Of a stretch of DNA of 64,000 nt, positions 15,638 through 24,650 are shown one piece after another. This stretch comes from Methanobacteriota archaeon (GTDB lineage: Archaea; Thermoplasmatota; Thermoplasmata; UBA10834). The notes beneath the pieces were generated by a model. That model was not told the DNA's origin and did no database searches. It saw only the letters and a program-made list of their open reading frames with translations. Every line of letters starts with the position of its first letter. Within the stretch, counting starts at the first letter, position 1. A program made the translations under genes and the position numbers. Location: positions 1,562,863-1,626,862 of the forward strand of contig CP070732.1 of NCBI GenBank assembly GCA_020347565.1. The letters run 5' to 3'.

Positions 15638-16140
15638 CACTCGGCACCTCCCATCTTGCCCTTGACCTCGTCGAACTGCGCCTCCGTGCCTTCCCTCATG
15701 TGCCTGCCCTTTATCCTGTCGTCGGACGGGAGGACTGCACCGTCGTGCGGGACGTCCACGCCGGCGTCCAGGAGACCCTTCATAGCTGCGAAGAGGACGC
15801 ACCCCTTCACCGGGTCCTTGAGTCCCATGTCCAGCACGGCATTGTCGACTCCCTTCTCGAGCGCCCTCTTGCCTGCGAGGTAGCCCGTCAGGTACGCCCC
15901 AGGGGTGCTCTTCCCCGAGTGCGTCCATCCGAGCTTCGCCAGCTCCGTCGACACCGCCGACGCAAGCACCTTGTCGCCGCCGTCCGCGTACTCGACGAGC
16001 TGTATTCTCGTGTGCTTGTTGGAGCTGCGCACGACCGCCCTGGCCTTCTCGCTCTTGACCAGTGCAAGCCTGCGCCTGTAATCCGTACGCCCTTCTCTCC
16101 TCCTCCGGAAGGGCACCTTGTATCTCGGTCCTGTGGCCAT
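15637..16140 (-). CDS. rpl18: Large ribosomal subunit protein uL18
   Basis: A 167-residue 5S rRNA-binding uL18. It begins [25 protein letters not shown], typical of archaeal and eukaryotic L18/L5, and contains [12 protein letters not shown] and [15 protein letters not shown]. An ATG two codons earlier (16146) overlaps the eL19 stop as ATGA and is an alternative start. The C-terminus ([12 protein letters not shown]) is standard. Confidence 0.94.
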   Translation of the reverse strand: MATGPRYKVPFRRRREGRTDYRRRLALVKSEKARAVVRSSNKHTRIQLVEYADGGDKVLASAVSTELAKLGWTHSGKSTPGAYLTGYLAGKRALEKGVDNAVLDMGLKDPVKGCVLFAAMKGLLDAGVDVPHDGAVLPSDDRIKGRHMREGTEAQFDEVKGKMGGAE

Positions 16141-16142
16141 GA

Positions 16143-16601
16143 TCATCGCTCCTTCAGTATCCCCTCTGTCCTGAGGTGCGAGTCCAGGTGCGGCCTGCTC
16201 TTGAACACGCCTCCCTTCGCCCTCAAGTAGTACTTCCTGTAAGTCCTCGTGTCGATCACGCCATCGTCCCTCAGCTGCCTCAGCCTGTGTCGGATCGGCC
16301 TGATGGTCTGCTGCCATCTCTCCTTCGAGGGCTTGCGCGCGTGCTTTCCGCCCTTCCTGGAGCCGTGGCCGGTCCTCCTGCCCTTGCGCTTCTGCGTCTG
16401 CAGGTAGTTCGCCCTGCCTCTCGAGACGCCCCGCTTCTGCCTCGCCGCTACGGTGCCGGAGGAGATGAGCGTCCTCACGTCAGACCGGGTGATCGCGTCC
16501 GCCACATCCTCCGTCCTGTTCGGGTCTATCCATACCCTGGATTCCCCGCACTTGAGCATCTGGGCGGCCATCCTCCTCTGGTTCTTCAGGTCCATCGTCA
16601 T
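16143..16601 (-). CDS. rpl19e: Large ribosomal subunit protein eL19
   Basis: A 152-residue archaeal eL19 with the expected order: [34 protein letters not shown], a very basic middle ([16 protein letters not shown]) and [13 protein letters not shown]. It starts within the end of eL32 (4-bp overlap), consistent with translational coupling. Confidence 0.95.
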   Translation of the reverse strand: MTMDLKNQRRMAAQMLKCGESRVWIDPNRTEDVADAITRSDVRTLISSGTVAARQKRGVSRGRANYLQTQKRKGRRTGHGSRKGGKHARKPSKERWQQTIRPIRHRLRQLRDDGVIDTRTYRKYYLRAKGGVFKSRPHLDSHLRTEGILKER

Positions 16602-17365
16602 CCGCTCCTATTGAGTATCCTTATCTTGAGCTCGTCGGCCTTCTCCTCTATCTCGGTCCTCTTCCTCATGCCGACGGTGTGCGCCACCCTCGCAGCCTGA
16701 GTTTTCGGGTCGATGTCCTCGAGGTCCTTGACGTTGTGCACCATGACCTCCCTGAAGCCCGACGGGTGAAGGTGCTTCGCCGCGTTGGGGCTGCCGTAGC
16801 CGATCGAGACGACGTTAGTCCTGCGCGTCATATGCCTCCTCATCTTCGAGTGCAACCCCTTCGGCCTCCGCCAGCCGGTGGTCCGGAGCTGCTTGCGCCT
16901 GTGGTACTCCTGGCGCACGAATGTCGGGCGCTTCGAGGCGATGTTCCCGCGCTCCCTGAGCGCGGCGAGGACTTCCTTCGAGAGCTCGGGCTTCAGCTTG
17001 ACACTGTACCCCTCCTCTTCCTCGATTTCGACCTCTTCCTCTTCCTCCTCCTCGTCGCCCTCTATCTCGACCTCTTCCTCGTCGTCGCCCTTCTCCTCGT
17101 CTTCGTCGCCTTCGGGCTCGAGGCGCTCTTCGGGAGACTCCTCGTCCTCGTAGCCCTCGAGGTCCTCCCTCCAGTGCTCGAGAGTTTTGGGCCCAACGCC
17201 CTTGAGGTGCTCGTGTATCTCATCGGTGCGCTCCTCGTCGGCCAAGGCCTCGGCGAGGTCCTCCCTGGTCTCTATGCCGAGCGCCTTCAGCTTCGGGACA
17301 TACTCGTCCTTGAACATGCGGAGCTTCGCGAACTCTCCATCGTCCTCAGATCTATCATCGGCCAT
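16598..17365 (-). CDS. rpl32e: Large ribosomal subunit protein eL32 with HhH domain and acidic linker
   Basis: A 255-residue protein, about twice the usual eL32 length. The conserved eL32 domain is in the C-terminal half (KRPTFVRQEYHRRKQL, GWRRPKGLHSKMRRHM, GYGSPNAAKHLHPSGF). The N-terminal 70 residues hold a helix-hairpin-helix-like unit (LGIETREDLAEALADEE ... LKGVGPKTLEHW). Residues about 75-120 are almost entirely Glu, Asp and Gly. An N-terminal extension of this kind is known in haloarchaeal L32e. The acidic stretch may shield the basic domain before assembly, which is inference. Confidence 0.94.
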   Translation of the reverse strand: MADDRSEDDGEFAKLRMFKDEYVPKLKALGIETREDLAEALADEERTDEIHEHLKGVGPKTLEHWREDLEGYEDEESPEERLEPEGDEDEEKGDDEEEVEIEGDEEEEEEEVEIEEEEGYSVKLKPELSKEVLAALRERGNIASKRPTFVRQEYHRRKQLRTTGWRRPKGLHSKMRRHMTRRTNVVSIGYGSPNAAKHLHPSGFREVMVHNVKDLEDIDPKTQAARVAHTVGMRKRTEIEEKADELKIRILNRSG

Positions 17366-17371
17366 GGTGTA

Positions 17372-17917
17372 TCACCTCCCCGCCTTCTCAGTGATGTATA
17401 TCCCGTCCTGGAATATCCTCGGGTCGTAGCCCTTAATCCTCGTCGCCCTCTCGATGTTCGCGGCCGTCTGGCCGACCTCCTCGATGTCTGAACCGGTTAT
17501 CGTGACCTGGTCGCCCTTGACCGCCACCTTCACACCGCTCTGCACCTTCGCCGTCCTCGGGTGCTTCTCCCCCAGGAAGTTCTCTATTACGAAGACCTCG
17601 CCCTTGGCCGCCGCCTTGATCGGGAAGTGGGCGTAGACAATCCTCATCCTGCACTCGAACCCCTCGGTCACGCCGTGTATCATGTTGCGTATGTGCGACG
17701 CGAAAGTCCCCACGAGAGCCCTGTGCTTCGCCCTCTTCGTGTCGCCGATGACGACGACCGCATCGCCGTTCCTGACGATCCTCACGTACGGGCTCGACAG
17801 CTCGCGGGAGAGCTCCCCCAACGGTCCCTTCACCTTGACGACGGCACCGTCGACCTCGACCTGGACCTTCTCGGGTATGTCGATCTCATCCGTGTGCAAA
17901 CCCATCACTTCGCTCAT
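17372..17917 (-). CDS. rpl6: Large ribosomal subunit protein uL6
   Basis: A 181-residue uL6 with IDIPEKVQVEVDGAVVKVKG at the start and FLGEKHPRTAKVQSGVKV near two thirds. The frame is open to a GTG at 17926. I choose the ATG at 17917 because a GGTGAT Shine-Dalgarno lies 3 to 5 bases before it. It follows uS8 after 10 bp. Confidence 0.94.
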   Translation of the reverse strand: MSEVMGLHTDEIDIPEKVQVEVDGAVVKVKGPLGELSRELSSPYVRIVRNGDAVVVIGDTKRAKHRALVGTFASHIRNMIHGVTEGFECRMRIVYAHFPIKAAAKGEVFVIENFLGEKHPRTAKVQSGVKVAVKGDQVTITGSDIEEVGQTAANIERATRIKGYDPRIFQDGIYITEKAGR

Positions 17918-17927
17918 CCAGATCACC

Positions 17928-18317
17928 TCAGTAGACGAACGCCAGGAGCTTCCCGCCCACGCCGCCCTGTTTGGCCTGCGTGTGCGTGAGGACTCCCCTC
18001 GTCGTCGTCAGTATCAGCACCCCGAAGTCCTGCGCGGGAAGGTACCTTGCCTCGAACTTCTCGAGGTCTCCCTTCCTGACGGAGTACCGCGGCCTGATGA
18101 CGCCGCAGTCGTTTATATGTCCTGCCAGGTTTACTCTGAACATGCCGCTCCGGCCGTCGTCCACGAGCTCGAACTGCCTGATGTACCCGGCATCCTGCAT
18201 CACCTTGAGCACTCGGCCTATGAGCTTCGACGACGGCCTGATGACGCACTCGCCCCTGCCCACGCGCTCGGCGTTCTTGATGACGGACATCGCATCGTTC
18301 AATGGGTCCTGTTGCAT
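17928..18317 (-). CDS. rps8: Small ribosomal subunit protein uS8
   Basis: A 129-residue uS8, a primary 16S rRNA binder. It begins [17 protein letters not shown], has [18 protein letters not shown], and ends with [22 protein letters not shown] as in archaeal S8. The ATG at 18317 is preceded by a GAGGTGAT Shine-Dalgarno. It lies 11 bp after uS14. Confidence 0.96.
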   Translation of the reverse strand: MQQDPLNDAMSVIKNAERVGRGECVIRPSSKLIGRVLKVMQDAGYIRQFELVDDGRSGMFRVNLAGHINDCGVIRPRYSVRKGDLEKFEARYLPAQDFGVLILTTTRGVLTHTQAKQGGVGGKLLAFVY

Positions 18318-18328
18318 CCGACATCACC

Positions 18329-18475
18329 TCATGAGTACTTCCTGAACCCCAGCTCGGGGGCCATGTCCCTGAAGCACTGCCTGCAGAGCCGCATTCCATA
18401 GCGCCGTATGATGCCGCGCTTGCGGCCGCATCTGGTGCAGCCAGCCTTCCTGCCGAACAACTTCTTCGGCTTCAA
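18329..18475 (-). CDS. rps14: Small ribosomal subunit protein uS14 (zinc-binding, TTG start)
   Basis: A 48-residue uS14 with four Cys in two CxxC pairs (CTRCGRKRG and LCRQCFRD) that bind zinc, ending in [11 protein letters not shown]. No ATG or GTG fits. The TTG at 18475 overlaps the uL5 stop as TTGA, and the product then begins [12 protein letters not shown] (read as Met). That gives the usual length for archaeal S14 and implies termination-reinitiation coupling with uL5. Confidence 0.9.
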   Translation of the reverse strand: MKPKKLFGRKAGCTRCGRKRGIIRRYGMRLCRQCFRDMAPELGFRKYS

Positions 18476-18984
18476 TCGACCACCTCTGCGCTGAACCTTG
18501 ATCTGACGAACTCCATCCCCTCGTGCTTGGTTATCCTGTGATGGTGTGGAAGGCTCCTCCTCAGGATGTCCCTCCTTGCGATTCGCTTCCCTGGCCGTGT
18601 CAGCGCGACGCTGACGTCGAGCCCGAAGATGCCTATCTCGGGGTCGTACTTCATGCCGGGGAAGTCCGTGTAGTCCTGTATGCCGAAGGAGAAGTTGCCC
18701 TCGGGGTCGAACGAGTACTCGGCGACCCTGTTCTCCCTGATCCACAGCGCCGTCTTGACGAACTCCTCGCCCTCCTTGCCGCGGAGCGTGACCTTGACAC
18801 CTATCTGCATGCCGCGCCTGATGCCGAAGTCCCGGTTCGTCGTCCTGGCCAGCGTGCGTATCGGCTTCCTCTTGGTCACCATCTGCAGGACCTTCTCCGC
18901 CTTCAACAGCCGCTCGCCCGCGTCGCCCACGCCTATGTTGACGACAGCCTTGTCGATCCTTATCTCGCGCATGGGGTTCGTCAT
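18472..18984 (-). CDS. rpl5: Large ribosomal subunit protein uL5
   Basis: A 170-residue uL5 that contacts 5S rRNA. It contains [34 protein letters not shown] and [16 protein letters not shown], with the LPHHHRIT segment of archaeal members. It starts within the last codons of eS4 (4-bp overlap). Confidence 0.96.
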   Translation of the reverse strand: MTNPMREIRIDKAVVNIGVGDAGERLLKAEKVLQMVTKRKPIRTLARTTNRDFGIRRGMQIGVKVTLRGKEGEEFVKTALWIRENRVAEYSFDPEGNFSFGIQDYTDFPGMKYDPEIGIFGLDVSVALTRPGKRIARRDILRRSLPHHHRITKHEGMEFVRSRFSAEVVD

Positions 18985-19700
18985 AGGGCCTTCGCCTCCG
19001 CCAACCTTATCTCGGGCGTCTTGTCGCCCACGACGAACACGTTCTCCTTGACCGTGCTGAAACCTTCCTTGAAAGTCACGGTGTTCGAGCCCGAGCCCCT
19101 TCGGAGCCTGTACTCCTCGATCGTCTGGATGGACCCGGGATGGGAGCCGCCGGTGAGCAGCGCGAGGCTGCCTTTGTCCAGCTTGAACGACTTGATTATG
19201 CGCTGGGACGGGAGTTCTATCTTGAGCACGTCACCCGTCCTGTACTGGTCCTTCGGGAGCAGTATGCATCTCCCGTCGTGGAGGTTCAGCTGCACCTTGC
19301 CGCCGGCGACGACGCTCTTGTCGTCTATCCTCACGAGCTTCCACGAGCTCTCCTTCTCCTCGATGGGCACGAGCATCAGCCTGCCCTTGTAGTCGAGGAG
19401 CAGGCGATAGCTCTCCTTCGCCTCGACGAGCGTCACGACGTCCATCAATCCCACGGGGTACTTGTCGTCCGTGACGACCCTGCCGTCCACCTTCACACCC
19501 CGCCCGCCGATGATGAACATCGCCTCGCGGAAGTTGTCGCACGCACCGAGCATGTCCCTCAGCACCATCGCCAGTGGCATGGACTCCTCCTTCCTGTGCG
19601 GTCCCGCCCTGGGCTTCATGACCCATCGGCTGACCTTCCTGGGGACGGGCCATCTTCTCGGAGCTGCCATCCTCTTCATGTGCTTCTTCAACGCTCTCAC
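18981..19700 (-). CDS. rps4e: Small ribosomal subunit protein eS4
   Basis: A 239-residue eS4 with [16 protein letters not shown] at the N-terminus, an S4-like RNA-binding segment ([15 protein letters not shown] ... [14 protein letters not shown]) and a KOW-like C-terminal part ([14 protein letters not shown]). The GTG start at 19700 overlaps the uL24 stop (GTGA) and has the Shine-Dalgarno GGAGGA inside uL24. Confidence 0.95.
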   Translation of the reverse strand: MRALKKHMKRMAAPRRWPVPRKVSRWVMKPRAGPHRKEESMPLAMVLRDMLGACDNFREAMFIIGGRGVKVDGRVVTDDKYPVGLMDVVTLVEAKESYRLLLDYKGRLMLVPIEEKESSWKLVRIDDKSVVAGGKVQLNLHDGRCILLPKDQYRTGDVLKIELPSQRIIKSFKLDKGSLALLTGGSHPGSIQTIEEYRLRRGSGSNTVTFKEGFSTVKENVFVVGDKTPEIRLAEAKAL

Positions 19701-20071
19701 GCTCCTCCTTTGAGATCCTCGAGCTTCTTCTTCCTCCAGCCGTCCGACACGTCGAGCTTGGTGATGATCACGTCCGACGGGTCTATGAGCCGCTCGGTCT
19801 GCGTGCCGTCCGCCTTCGCCACCGTCACGTTCTCTATGATTATCTTGTACTCTCCGAGGTCGACCGATGCGACCTTGTTCTCGGTCCCCTTGATGTCCCT
19901 GGAGCCGCGTATGATCTTGACCGTGTCGCCCTTCCGCACCGGGAGAGAGCGCACGTTGTACTCCCTGATGAGCGGCGAGTCCAGGTGCGCCGATACCATG
20001 CGTCGTCTCCTGTGGAACGGCGCGTCCATCTTCGCCCTCCTCTGCTTCCTTGCCTTGTGGCTCGTAGTCAT
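19697..20071 (-). CDS. rpl24: Large ribosomal subunit protein uL24
   Basis: A 124-residue uL24. It has the archaeal start SHKARKQRRAKMDAPFHRR, then the KOW motif in LPVRKGDTVKIIRGSRDIKG. The C-terminus (DGTQTERLIDPSDVII) binds near the tunnel exit in known structures. It lies 10 bp after uL14. Confidence 0.95.
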   Translation of the reverse strand: MTTSHKARKQRRAKMDAPFHRRRRMVSAHLDSPLIREYNVRSLPVRKGDTVKIIRGSRDIKGTENKVASVDLGEYKIIIENVTVAKADGTQTERLIDPSDVIITKLDVSDGWRKKKLEDLKGGA

Positions 20072-20081
20072 CCGATCGACC

Positions 20082-20480
20082 TCACACTATGACGGACGCG
20101 GTGGCCGCGATGCGGGGCCAGCGCTCGGCCGCCTCCCTCGCCACGGGGCCCTTTATGTCCGTCCCCTTCGTCTCGCCCGTTTCCGTCACCATGACGACCG
20201 CGTTGTCCTCGAACTGGATCATCGTCCCCTCGGGCCGTCTGAACGGCCTCCTCTGGCGGACGATCACCGCGCGCATGAGCTGCTTCCTCGTCTCGGGTGT
20301 ACCCTTCTTAACCGTCACAACCAGCAGGTCTCCTACGGCCGCGCTCGGATACCTCCTGCTCGCCCCGTGGTACTTCGGCACGGAGACGACCTGGACGACC
20401 TTCGCGCCCGTGTTGTCTATGCAGTCGAGCCTCGCACCCGCGGGTATGCCCCTCATCTGCCTGCCCGGTAGCCCCTTCAT
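20082..20480 (-). CDS. rpl14: Large ribosomal subunit protein uL14
   Basis: A 132-residue uL14 with GIPAGARLDCIDNTGAKVVQV near the start, GDLLVVTVKKGTPETRKQ and FEDNAVVMVTETGE. The frame also has a GTG at 20489, directly after the uS17 stop. I prefer the ATG at 20480, preceded by an AGGTG Shine-Dalgarno. Confidence 0.95.
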   Translation of the reverse strand: MKGLPGRQMRGIPAGARLDCIDNTGAKVVQVVSVPKYHGASRRYPSAAVGDLLVVTVKKGTPETRKQLMRAVIVRQRRPFRRPEGTMIQFEDNAVVMVTETGETKGTDIKGPVAREAAERWPRIAATASVIV

Positions 20481-20489
20481 GTCGAACAC

Positions 20490-20828
20490 CTACGCCCTCT
20501 CGATGACGACGTACGAGACACGCTTGCTCAGCGGCCTGCATTCCATAATGCTGACCCTGTCCCCCGCCTTCGCCTCAATGCACGGCGGCGAGTGGGCGAG
20601 GTACCTGCTGGTTCTCTTCTCGTACCTCTCGTACTTCGGAACGTACTTGAGGTGTTCCCTCTCGACCGCGACCGTGCCCTGCATCTTTGTCGACACGACG
20701 GTCCCGTTCAGGACCGTGCCTCTGACAGGCAGCTCGCCGTGGAACGGGCAGTTCCTGTCCGTGCAGGTGCCCTTCGGTGGCTCGACGTCGAGCCCTATGT
20801 TGGCTGCCGCCTCCTTCTTCCTCGCCAT
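20490..20828 (-). CDS. rps17: Small ribosomal subunit protein uS17
   Basis: A 112-residue archaeal uS17. It starts MARKKEAAANIGLDVEPP, then CTDRNCPFHGELPVRGTVLNG (two Cys and a His, the archaeal N-terminal cap), and VEREHLKYVPKYERYEKR with AHSPPCIEAKAGD. The ATG at 20828 has a GGTGA Shine-Dalgarno. It follows the RNase P gene after 19 bp. Confidence 0.95.
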   Translation of the reverse strand: MARKKEAAANIGLDVEPPKGTCTDRNCPFHGELPVRGTVLNGTVVSTKMQGTVAVEREHLKYVPKYERYEKRTSRYLAHSPPCIEAKAGDRVSIMECRPLSKRVSYVVIERA

Positions 20829-20847
20829 GGTCACATCACCTTGCTGC

Positions 20848-21111
20848 TCATCGCACTCTCTTGATCCTGTCCTCAGGTCTGAATCTGATGTCGTCTCCGG
20901 AGACCACATGCGCCTGCGAGCCATCGTCGAACCTGAACTCGCACCCGGCCTTCGCCACCATCTTCTCGACGCCGTCCTGCTCGATCGTGATCGTGTTCTT
21001 CGTCTCGTCAACGACCCTTCCGTGCACGCCCACGATGGACGGGCAGGTCGACCCGATGACCTCGACGTCGAGCCCGATGAACTGGGTCCTCCGGAAGTCC
21101 TTTGATTTCAT
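20848..21111 (-). CDS. rnp1: Ribonuclease P protein component 1 (Rpp29/Pop4)
   Basis: An 87-residue protein of the Sm-like Rpp29 family, a subunit of archaeal RNase P that cuts tRNA 5' leaders. The strands in HEFIG-like FIGLDVEVIGSTCPSIVG, GRVVDETKNTITIEQ and the C-terminal IRFRPEDRIKR match archaeal Rpp29. Its place between aIF1 and uS17 is the conserved one. The start at MKSKDFRRTQ fits the family length. Confidence 0.9.
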   Translation of the reverse strand: MKSKDFRRTQFIGLDVEVIGSTCPSIVGVHGRVVDETKNTITIEQDGVEKMVAKAGCEFRFDDGSQAHVVSGDDIRFRPEDRIKRVR

Positions 21112-21119
21112 GCTCGGTC

Positions 21120-21419
21120 CTACCTCGAGTCCACGGAGAACCCGAGTTCTTCCAGTACCTCCTTCACCTTCCTCTTGTGGTCGCCCTGGAGCTCTATCTT
21201 GCTCTCCTTGTACGTGCCTCCTGCGGCGCATCTCGTCTTCAGCTTCCTCGCGAGCTCCTCCATGTCGATGTCACTTGAGTCGATCCCCTCGACGACGGTG
21301 ACCACCTTGCCGTACCTTCTGGTGTCCGTGGTTATCTTTATCTGCTGCTGTTCCTTGGCAATCTGTTCGCAGATACACAACTCCTCTGGCAGTCCGCATA
21401 CCGAGCAAATACCAGCCAT
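21120..21419 (-). CDS. Translation initiation factor aIF1 (SUI1)
   Basis: A 99-residue SUI1-domain protein that monitors start-codon pairing on the small subunit. A short N-terminal [15 protein letters not shown] segment with four Cys can bind zinc. The SUI1 core follows with [38 protein letters not shown] and [15 protein letters not shown]. It sits between uL29 and rnp1, as in many euryarchaea. Confidence 0.95.
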   Translation of the reverse strand: MAGICSVCGLPEELCICEQIAKEQQQIKITTDTRRYGKVVTVVEGIDSSDIDMEELARKLKTRCAAGGTYKESKIELQGDHKRKVKEVLEELGFSVDSR

Positions 21420-21443
21420 TACTTCTCTCTCCTCCTTTGGTTT

Positions 21444-21776
21444 CTACTCCTCTTCCGTCTCCTCGTCCGCGGCCTCTTCCTCCAGCTCCTCCTCGGGGGG
21501 CTGGGGGACCTCCTCGACCTTGGACACCTTTCTCTCTCTCTTCCTCACCGCGGCAGACTCAGTCGGCCTCTCGAGGCCGAGTTCGTACTCCCGCTCTATC
21601 GTGACTATACGCGCGATATTCTTCCTGATCGCCTTCATCTTGCCTGGGCTCGCGGGCGCGCCGCCCATCGCGGCGACCCCGCGCTCGTGCATGAGCTCGT
21701 CGTTCAGCTCCTTCAGCTTGCTTCGCCTGTCCTCCGGTCGCATCGCCCTGATGTCGTCCGACCTCAGCAATGCCAT
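21444..21776 (-). CDS. rpl29: Large ribosomal subunit protein uL29 with acidic tail
   Basis: A 110-residue uL29. The normal 70-residue core is present (LRSDDIRAMRPEDRRSKL, NIARIVTIERE). After about residue 75 comes a Glu-rich tail of some 35 residues that standard uL29 lacks. It lies 2 bp after uS3 and 24 bp before aIF1. Confidence 0.94.
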   Translation of the reverse strand: MALLRSDDIRAMRPEDRRSKLKELNDELMHERGVAAMGGAPASPGKMKAIRKNIARIVTIEREYELGLERPTESAAVRKRERKVSKVEEVPQPPEEELEEEAADEETEEE

Positions 21777-21778
21777 CT

Positions 21779-22861
21779 CTAGCCCTCCTTCTCAGCCCCG
21801 TCGGCCTTGGTCTCTTTCGCCTTCGCCTCGGGCTTTCCTCCCACCCCATCCCCGCTCTTCGCAGTGGGCTCCGTCTCGGTTTCAGGCGGTGGTGGCTCAT
21901 CCTCGGTCGTGGGCTCCGCGTCCTCGGGCTTGGGCGGTTCGGGCTGCGCCTCGTCCTTCGGCGGCGGCAGCTCGTTCTCCGCGTCCGCCTCCTTCGGAGC
22001 GCCTTTGGCTGGAGCCTCTGGCTTCTCCTCGGGTTTCGCCTCTCCTTCGTCCTTCTTCTTGCGCTTACGAGGCTTTTTCTCCTTCGCCTCGGCGCCCTCC
22101 TTCTTCTTCTCCTTCGGGGCGGACTTCTTCTTCTCCTTCTCCTCTGCATCCGTCGCCTTCTTCAGCTCCTCGACGGCCTCGCCCGCACGCTCCTCCTCGA
22201 CCTTCTCGGCAGCCTCCTTCTCAGCCTCCGCGCTCGGCTCCGCCGCTGGCGGCGCCTCGGGCTCGGGCAGGGGAAGCACGTCGATCTCGTCCGGGAGCCT
22301 CGCATCCGGATGCATGATCTGTACCGTAACGCCTATGGTCCCTGGCTTCATCCTCGCATTGGCGAAACCCTTCTCCATGAAGTCCAGCTTGGCCTGGCCG
22401 CAGAACTTGATGTGGCCGGACTTGAACTTCTCCCTTCTGTGACGCTGTCCAGTGAGTTTGCCGGCCACTGTCACCTGGCAGCCCCTCGCGCCCGACTCCA
22501 TGATTCTTCGCACCGTCGAGTGCCCCGCCCGCCTGAAGTGCCAGCCCCGCTCGAGCGCGCTTGCGAGCTTCTCGGCCATGATCTGCGCGTTCAGGTTCGG
22601 GTTCTCGACCTCCTGTACCTCTATCTGCGGGTTGCTGAAGCTGAAGTCGTCCTCTATCGCCCTCGTCAGCCCCTTGATTGCCTCTCCCCGCCTTCCGATG
22701 ACGAGGCCGGGCCTCTCCGTTATGAGCGTCACCCTCGTTCCCATCGGCGTCCTCTGGACATCAAGGCCTCCGAACCCCGCGCGGCCGACACGGGACATGA
22801 TGTACTCCCTCAGCAGCACCCGCCGGATCTTCTCCGTCACAAACTTCCTCTCGCTTGCCAT
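21779..22861 (-). CDS. rps3: Small ribosomal subunit protein uS3 with long charged C-terminal extension
   Basis: A 360-residue uS3. The first 205 residues are canonical: the KH domain (RPGLVIGRRGEAIKGLT) and the C-terminal domain (GARGCQVTVAGKLTGQR, PGTIGVTVQIM). The last 150 or so are low-complexity: Glu/Ala-rich, then Lys/Glu-rich (KEKKKSAPKEKKK), then Pro/Glu/Asp-rich. That nearly doubles the family length. The open frame is continuous and in register with the core, so the extension is real rather than a fusion of two genes. Confidence 0.95.
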   Translation of the reverse strand: MASERKFVTEKIRRVLLREYIMSRVGRAGFGGLDVQRTPMGTRVTLITERPGLVIGRRGEAIKGLTRAIEDDFSFSNPQIEVQEVENPNLNAQIMAEKLASALERGWHFRRAGHSTVRRIMESGARGCQVTVAGKLTGQRHRREKFKSGHIKFCGQAKLDFMEKGFANARMKPGTIGVTVQIMHPDARLPDEIDVLPLPEPEAPPAAEPSAEAEKEAAEKVEEERAGEAVEELKKATDAEEKEKKKSAPKEKKKEGAEAKEKKPRKRKKKDEGEAKPEEKPEAPAKGAPKEADAENELPPPKDEAQPEPPKPEDAEPTTEDEPPPPETETEPTAKSGDGVGGKPEAKAKETKADGAEKEG

Positions 22862-22886
22862 GCAAATCCTCCGTCGGGCGCCATCC

Positions 22887-23339
22887 TCAGGATGACTTCT
22901 CGACCTCCTCCAACACGATCTCTACGCTCGTGGTCTGCTCGTTCCAGGGGGTGCTCCTGCCATGCGCTCTCGGCATGTACGCCTTCTGTATCCTGCCCCT
23001 GTGGGCGCAGGCCACCCTGATTCTCATGTTGTCCGCGTCCAGGCCCTTGTATTCCGCGTTGGAGTGGGCGCTGTTCACGACGCCCAGGATCGCCCTAGCC
23101 GCCTTCTGCGGGTACCTTCCCGGGCCGCTCCCAGCTTTGGGGCTTAGGAACATCTTGTATCGCGAGTAGGGCACGGCGGTCTTCATGTCGACAATCCCCG
23201 TGAGGTACTCCCTCGCCCTGTCGACCTTCATGCCCTTGAGCATCTTGCACACCTCCCTGCAGTGCTTCGGCGACACGCGCATCTCCTTGCCTATCGCCTT
23301 GGAGGTCGTCTCCGGGTCCGTCTGCTGTGTGTATCCCAT
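22887..23339 (-). CDS. rpl22: Large ribosomal subunit protein uL22
   Basis: A 150-residue archaeal uL22 with EMRVSPKHCREVCKMLKGM, the beta-hairpin that lines the exit tunnel (RIRVACAHRGRIQKAYMPRAHGR), and a short C-terminal VEIVLEE. It follows uS19 after 18 bp and precedes uS3 by 25 bp. Confidence 0.95.
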   Translation of the reverse strand: MGYTQQTDPETTSKAIGKEMRVSPKHCREVCKMLKGMKVDRAREYLTGIVDMKTAVPYSRYKMFLSPKAGSGPGRYPQKAARAILGVVNSAHSNAEYKGLDADNMRIRVACAHRGRIQKAYMPRAHGRSTPWNEQTTSVEIVLEEVEKSS

Positions 23340-23357
23340 TCCCCTCGACCTCCTCCA

Positions 23358-23921
23358 TCACTTCAGTGGCATGAACTTGGACGACCTCGTGGCGCCGACG
23401 CCGAGGCCCGAGTGTCTCACGCCCTTCCTGGTCAGCGCGAACTCGCCAAGCGAATGCCCTATCATCTCGGGCTTGATCTCCACTGGCTGGAACTCCTTGC
23501 CGTTGTGTATCATGACCGTCTTCCCGACGAACTCCGGGAGCACGTATATCTCGCGCCTGTGCGTCCTCACGGGCTCGTCAGAGGTCCTCATCCTCGCGAG
23601 GAAGGCGTCCTGCTCGGGGTTGAGGCCGCGTATGAACGACCGCCTCGCCCTGGCCGGAAGGAGCTCGATGATGTCCGCGAGCGGCATCTTGAGCAGCTCC
23701 TCCATCGTGTACCCGCGGTACGTGAACTCCTTCTTCCTTCTCGCCTGTATCTGGCTCTTCTTCTTCCTCATCCTGCGTCGCGAGGCCTTCGCCGACCCTC
23801 CGTGCCTGGCAGAGGGCTTCGGCTTCTTCGCCTTCTCGGGCTTCGCCCCCGCAGCACCCGTCGTCTTGGCCACCGGGGCGGCGGCCGGCTCGGGCGTCTC
23901 GACCTTGACCGTCTCAGCCAT
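23358..23921 (-). CDS. rps19: Small ribosomal subunit protein uS19 with Ala/Lys-rich N-terminal extension
   Basis: A 187-residue uS19. The core starts around residue 65 (KEFTYRGYTMEELLKMP), with RRSFIRGLNPEQDAFL and the conserved end GHSLGEFALTRKGVRHSG. About 60 residues of Ala/Pro/Lys/Arg precede it, an extension longer than in most archaea. The ATG at 23921 is the only plausible in-frame start; uL2 ends 3 bp earlier. Confidence 0.95.
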   Translation of the reverse strand: MAETVKVETPEPAAAPVAKTTGAAGAKPEKAKKPKPSARHGGSAKASRRRMRKKKSQIQARRKKEFTYRGYTMEELLKMPLADIIELLPARARRSFIRGLNPEQDAFLARMRTSDEPVRTHRREIYVLPEFVGKTVMIHNGKEFQPVEIKPEMIGHSLGEFALTRKGVRHSGLGVGATRSSKFMPLK

Positions 23922-23924
23922 TCA

Positions 23925-24638
23925 CTACACCTTCCTCGGCTTCTTGCGCGACTTCTTCTTGGGCGCTAGCCTGCCGACCTTCCTTCCCGGCGGAGCGTTC
24001 CTTCCCACGCTGGACTGCGTCCCGACGTGCGGGTGTCCGCCTCCGCCGTGTGGATGGTCGACGGGGTTTTTCGCAATGCCCTTCACCGTGAAGTACGCCT
24101 TTGACGTTGACCTGTAAGCGTGGAACTTCTTCCCCGACTTCGCGAAGGGCTTCTCCTTGTGCCCTCCACCGGCCACAAGGCCAACGGTCGCGAGGCATCG
24201 TCTGTCGACCTCCTTGAACCTGCCAGACGGGAGCAGCACGACCGTCTTGGCGCCGTGGCTGACAATCGTCGCGGCGTTGCCAGCGGTCCTGGCGAGCTTT
24301 CCGCCGTCTCCCGGCTGCAGCTCGACGTTGTACACGATCGTGCCTTCGGGCAGCTGCCCGACGGCGGCGGTGTTGCCCGCTGTAACGGAGCCGGACGCGC
24401 CCACCGTCACCTTCTGGCCGACGAAGGCGCCGTCCGGCGCGAGCATCCAGAACTCCGTATCCCCTAGGTCCACCTTAGCCAGAGGTGCTATCCTGCCGGC
24501 TTCGTGTCGTATGTCGACGATGACGCCGCTGCCGCGTCTCACCTTCGGGTGCTTGGCATCCGTGAACTTGAGGTGCCTGGGAGACTTGTACCGACCGTAC
24601 CCCCGACCCCTTCGCTGATTTATGAGGTTCTTTCCCAT
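23925..24638 (-). CDS. rpl2: Large ribosomal subunit protein uL2
   Basis: A 237-residue uL2, needed for peptidyl-transferase assembly. It begins MGKNLINQRRGRGYGRY, has the SH3/OB regions (IVYNVELQPGDGGKLAR) and the highly conserved VDHPHGGGGHPHVG loop with the essential His. The tail is lysine-rich. It sits between uL23 and uS19. Confidence 0.96.
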   Translation of the reverse strand: MGKNLINQRRGRGYGRYKSPRHLKFTDAKHPKVRRGSGVIVDIRHEAGRIAPLAKVDLGDTEFWMLAPDGAFVGQKVTVGASGSVTAGNTAAVGQLPEGTIVYNVELQPGDGGKLARTAGNAATIVSHGAKTVVLLPSGRFKEVDRRCLATVGLVAGGGHKEKPFAKSGKKFHAYRSTSKAYFTVKGIAKNPVDHPHGGGGHPHVGTQSSVGRNAPPGRKVGRLAPKKKSRKKPRKV

Positions 24639-24650
24639 GTCCGTTCACCC

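Noticed and set aside
21559..23020. Long Arg- and Leu-rich frames opposite uS3 and uL29
   Set aside because: Antisense images of the charged tail of uS3; low complexity and no conservation signature.
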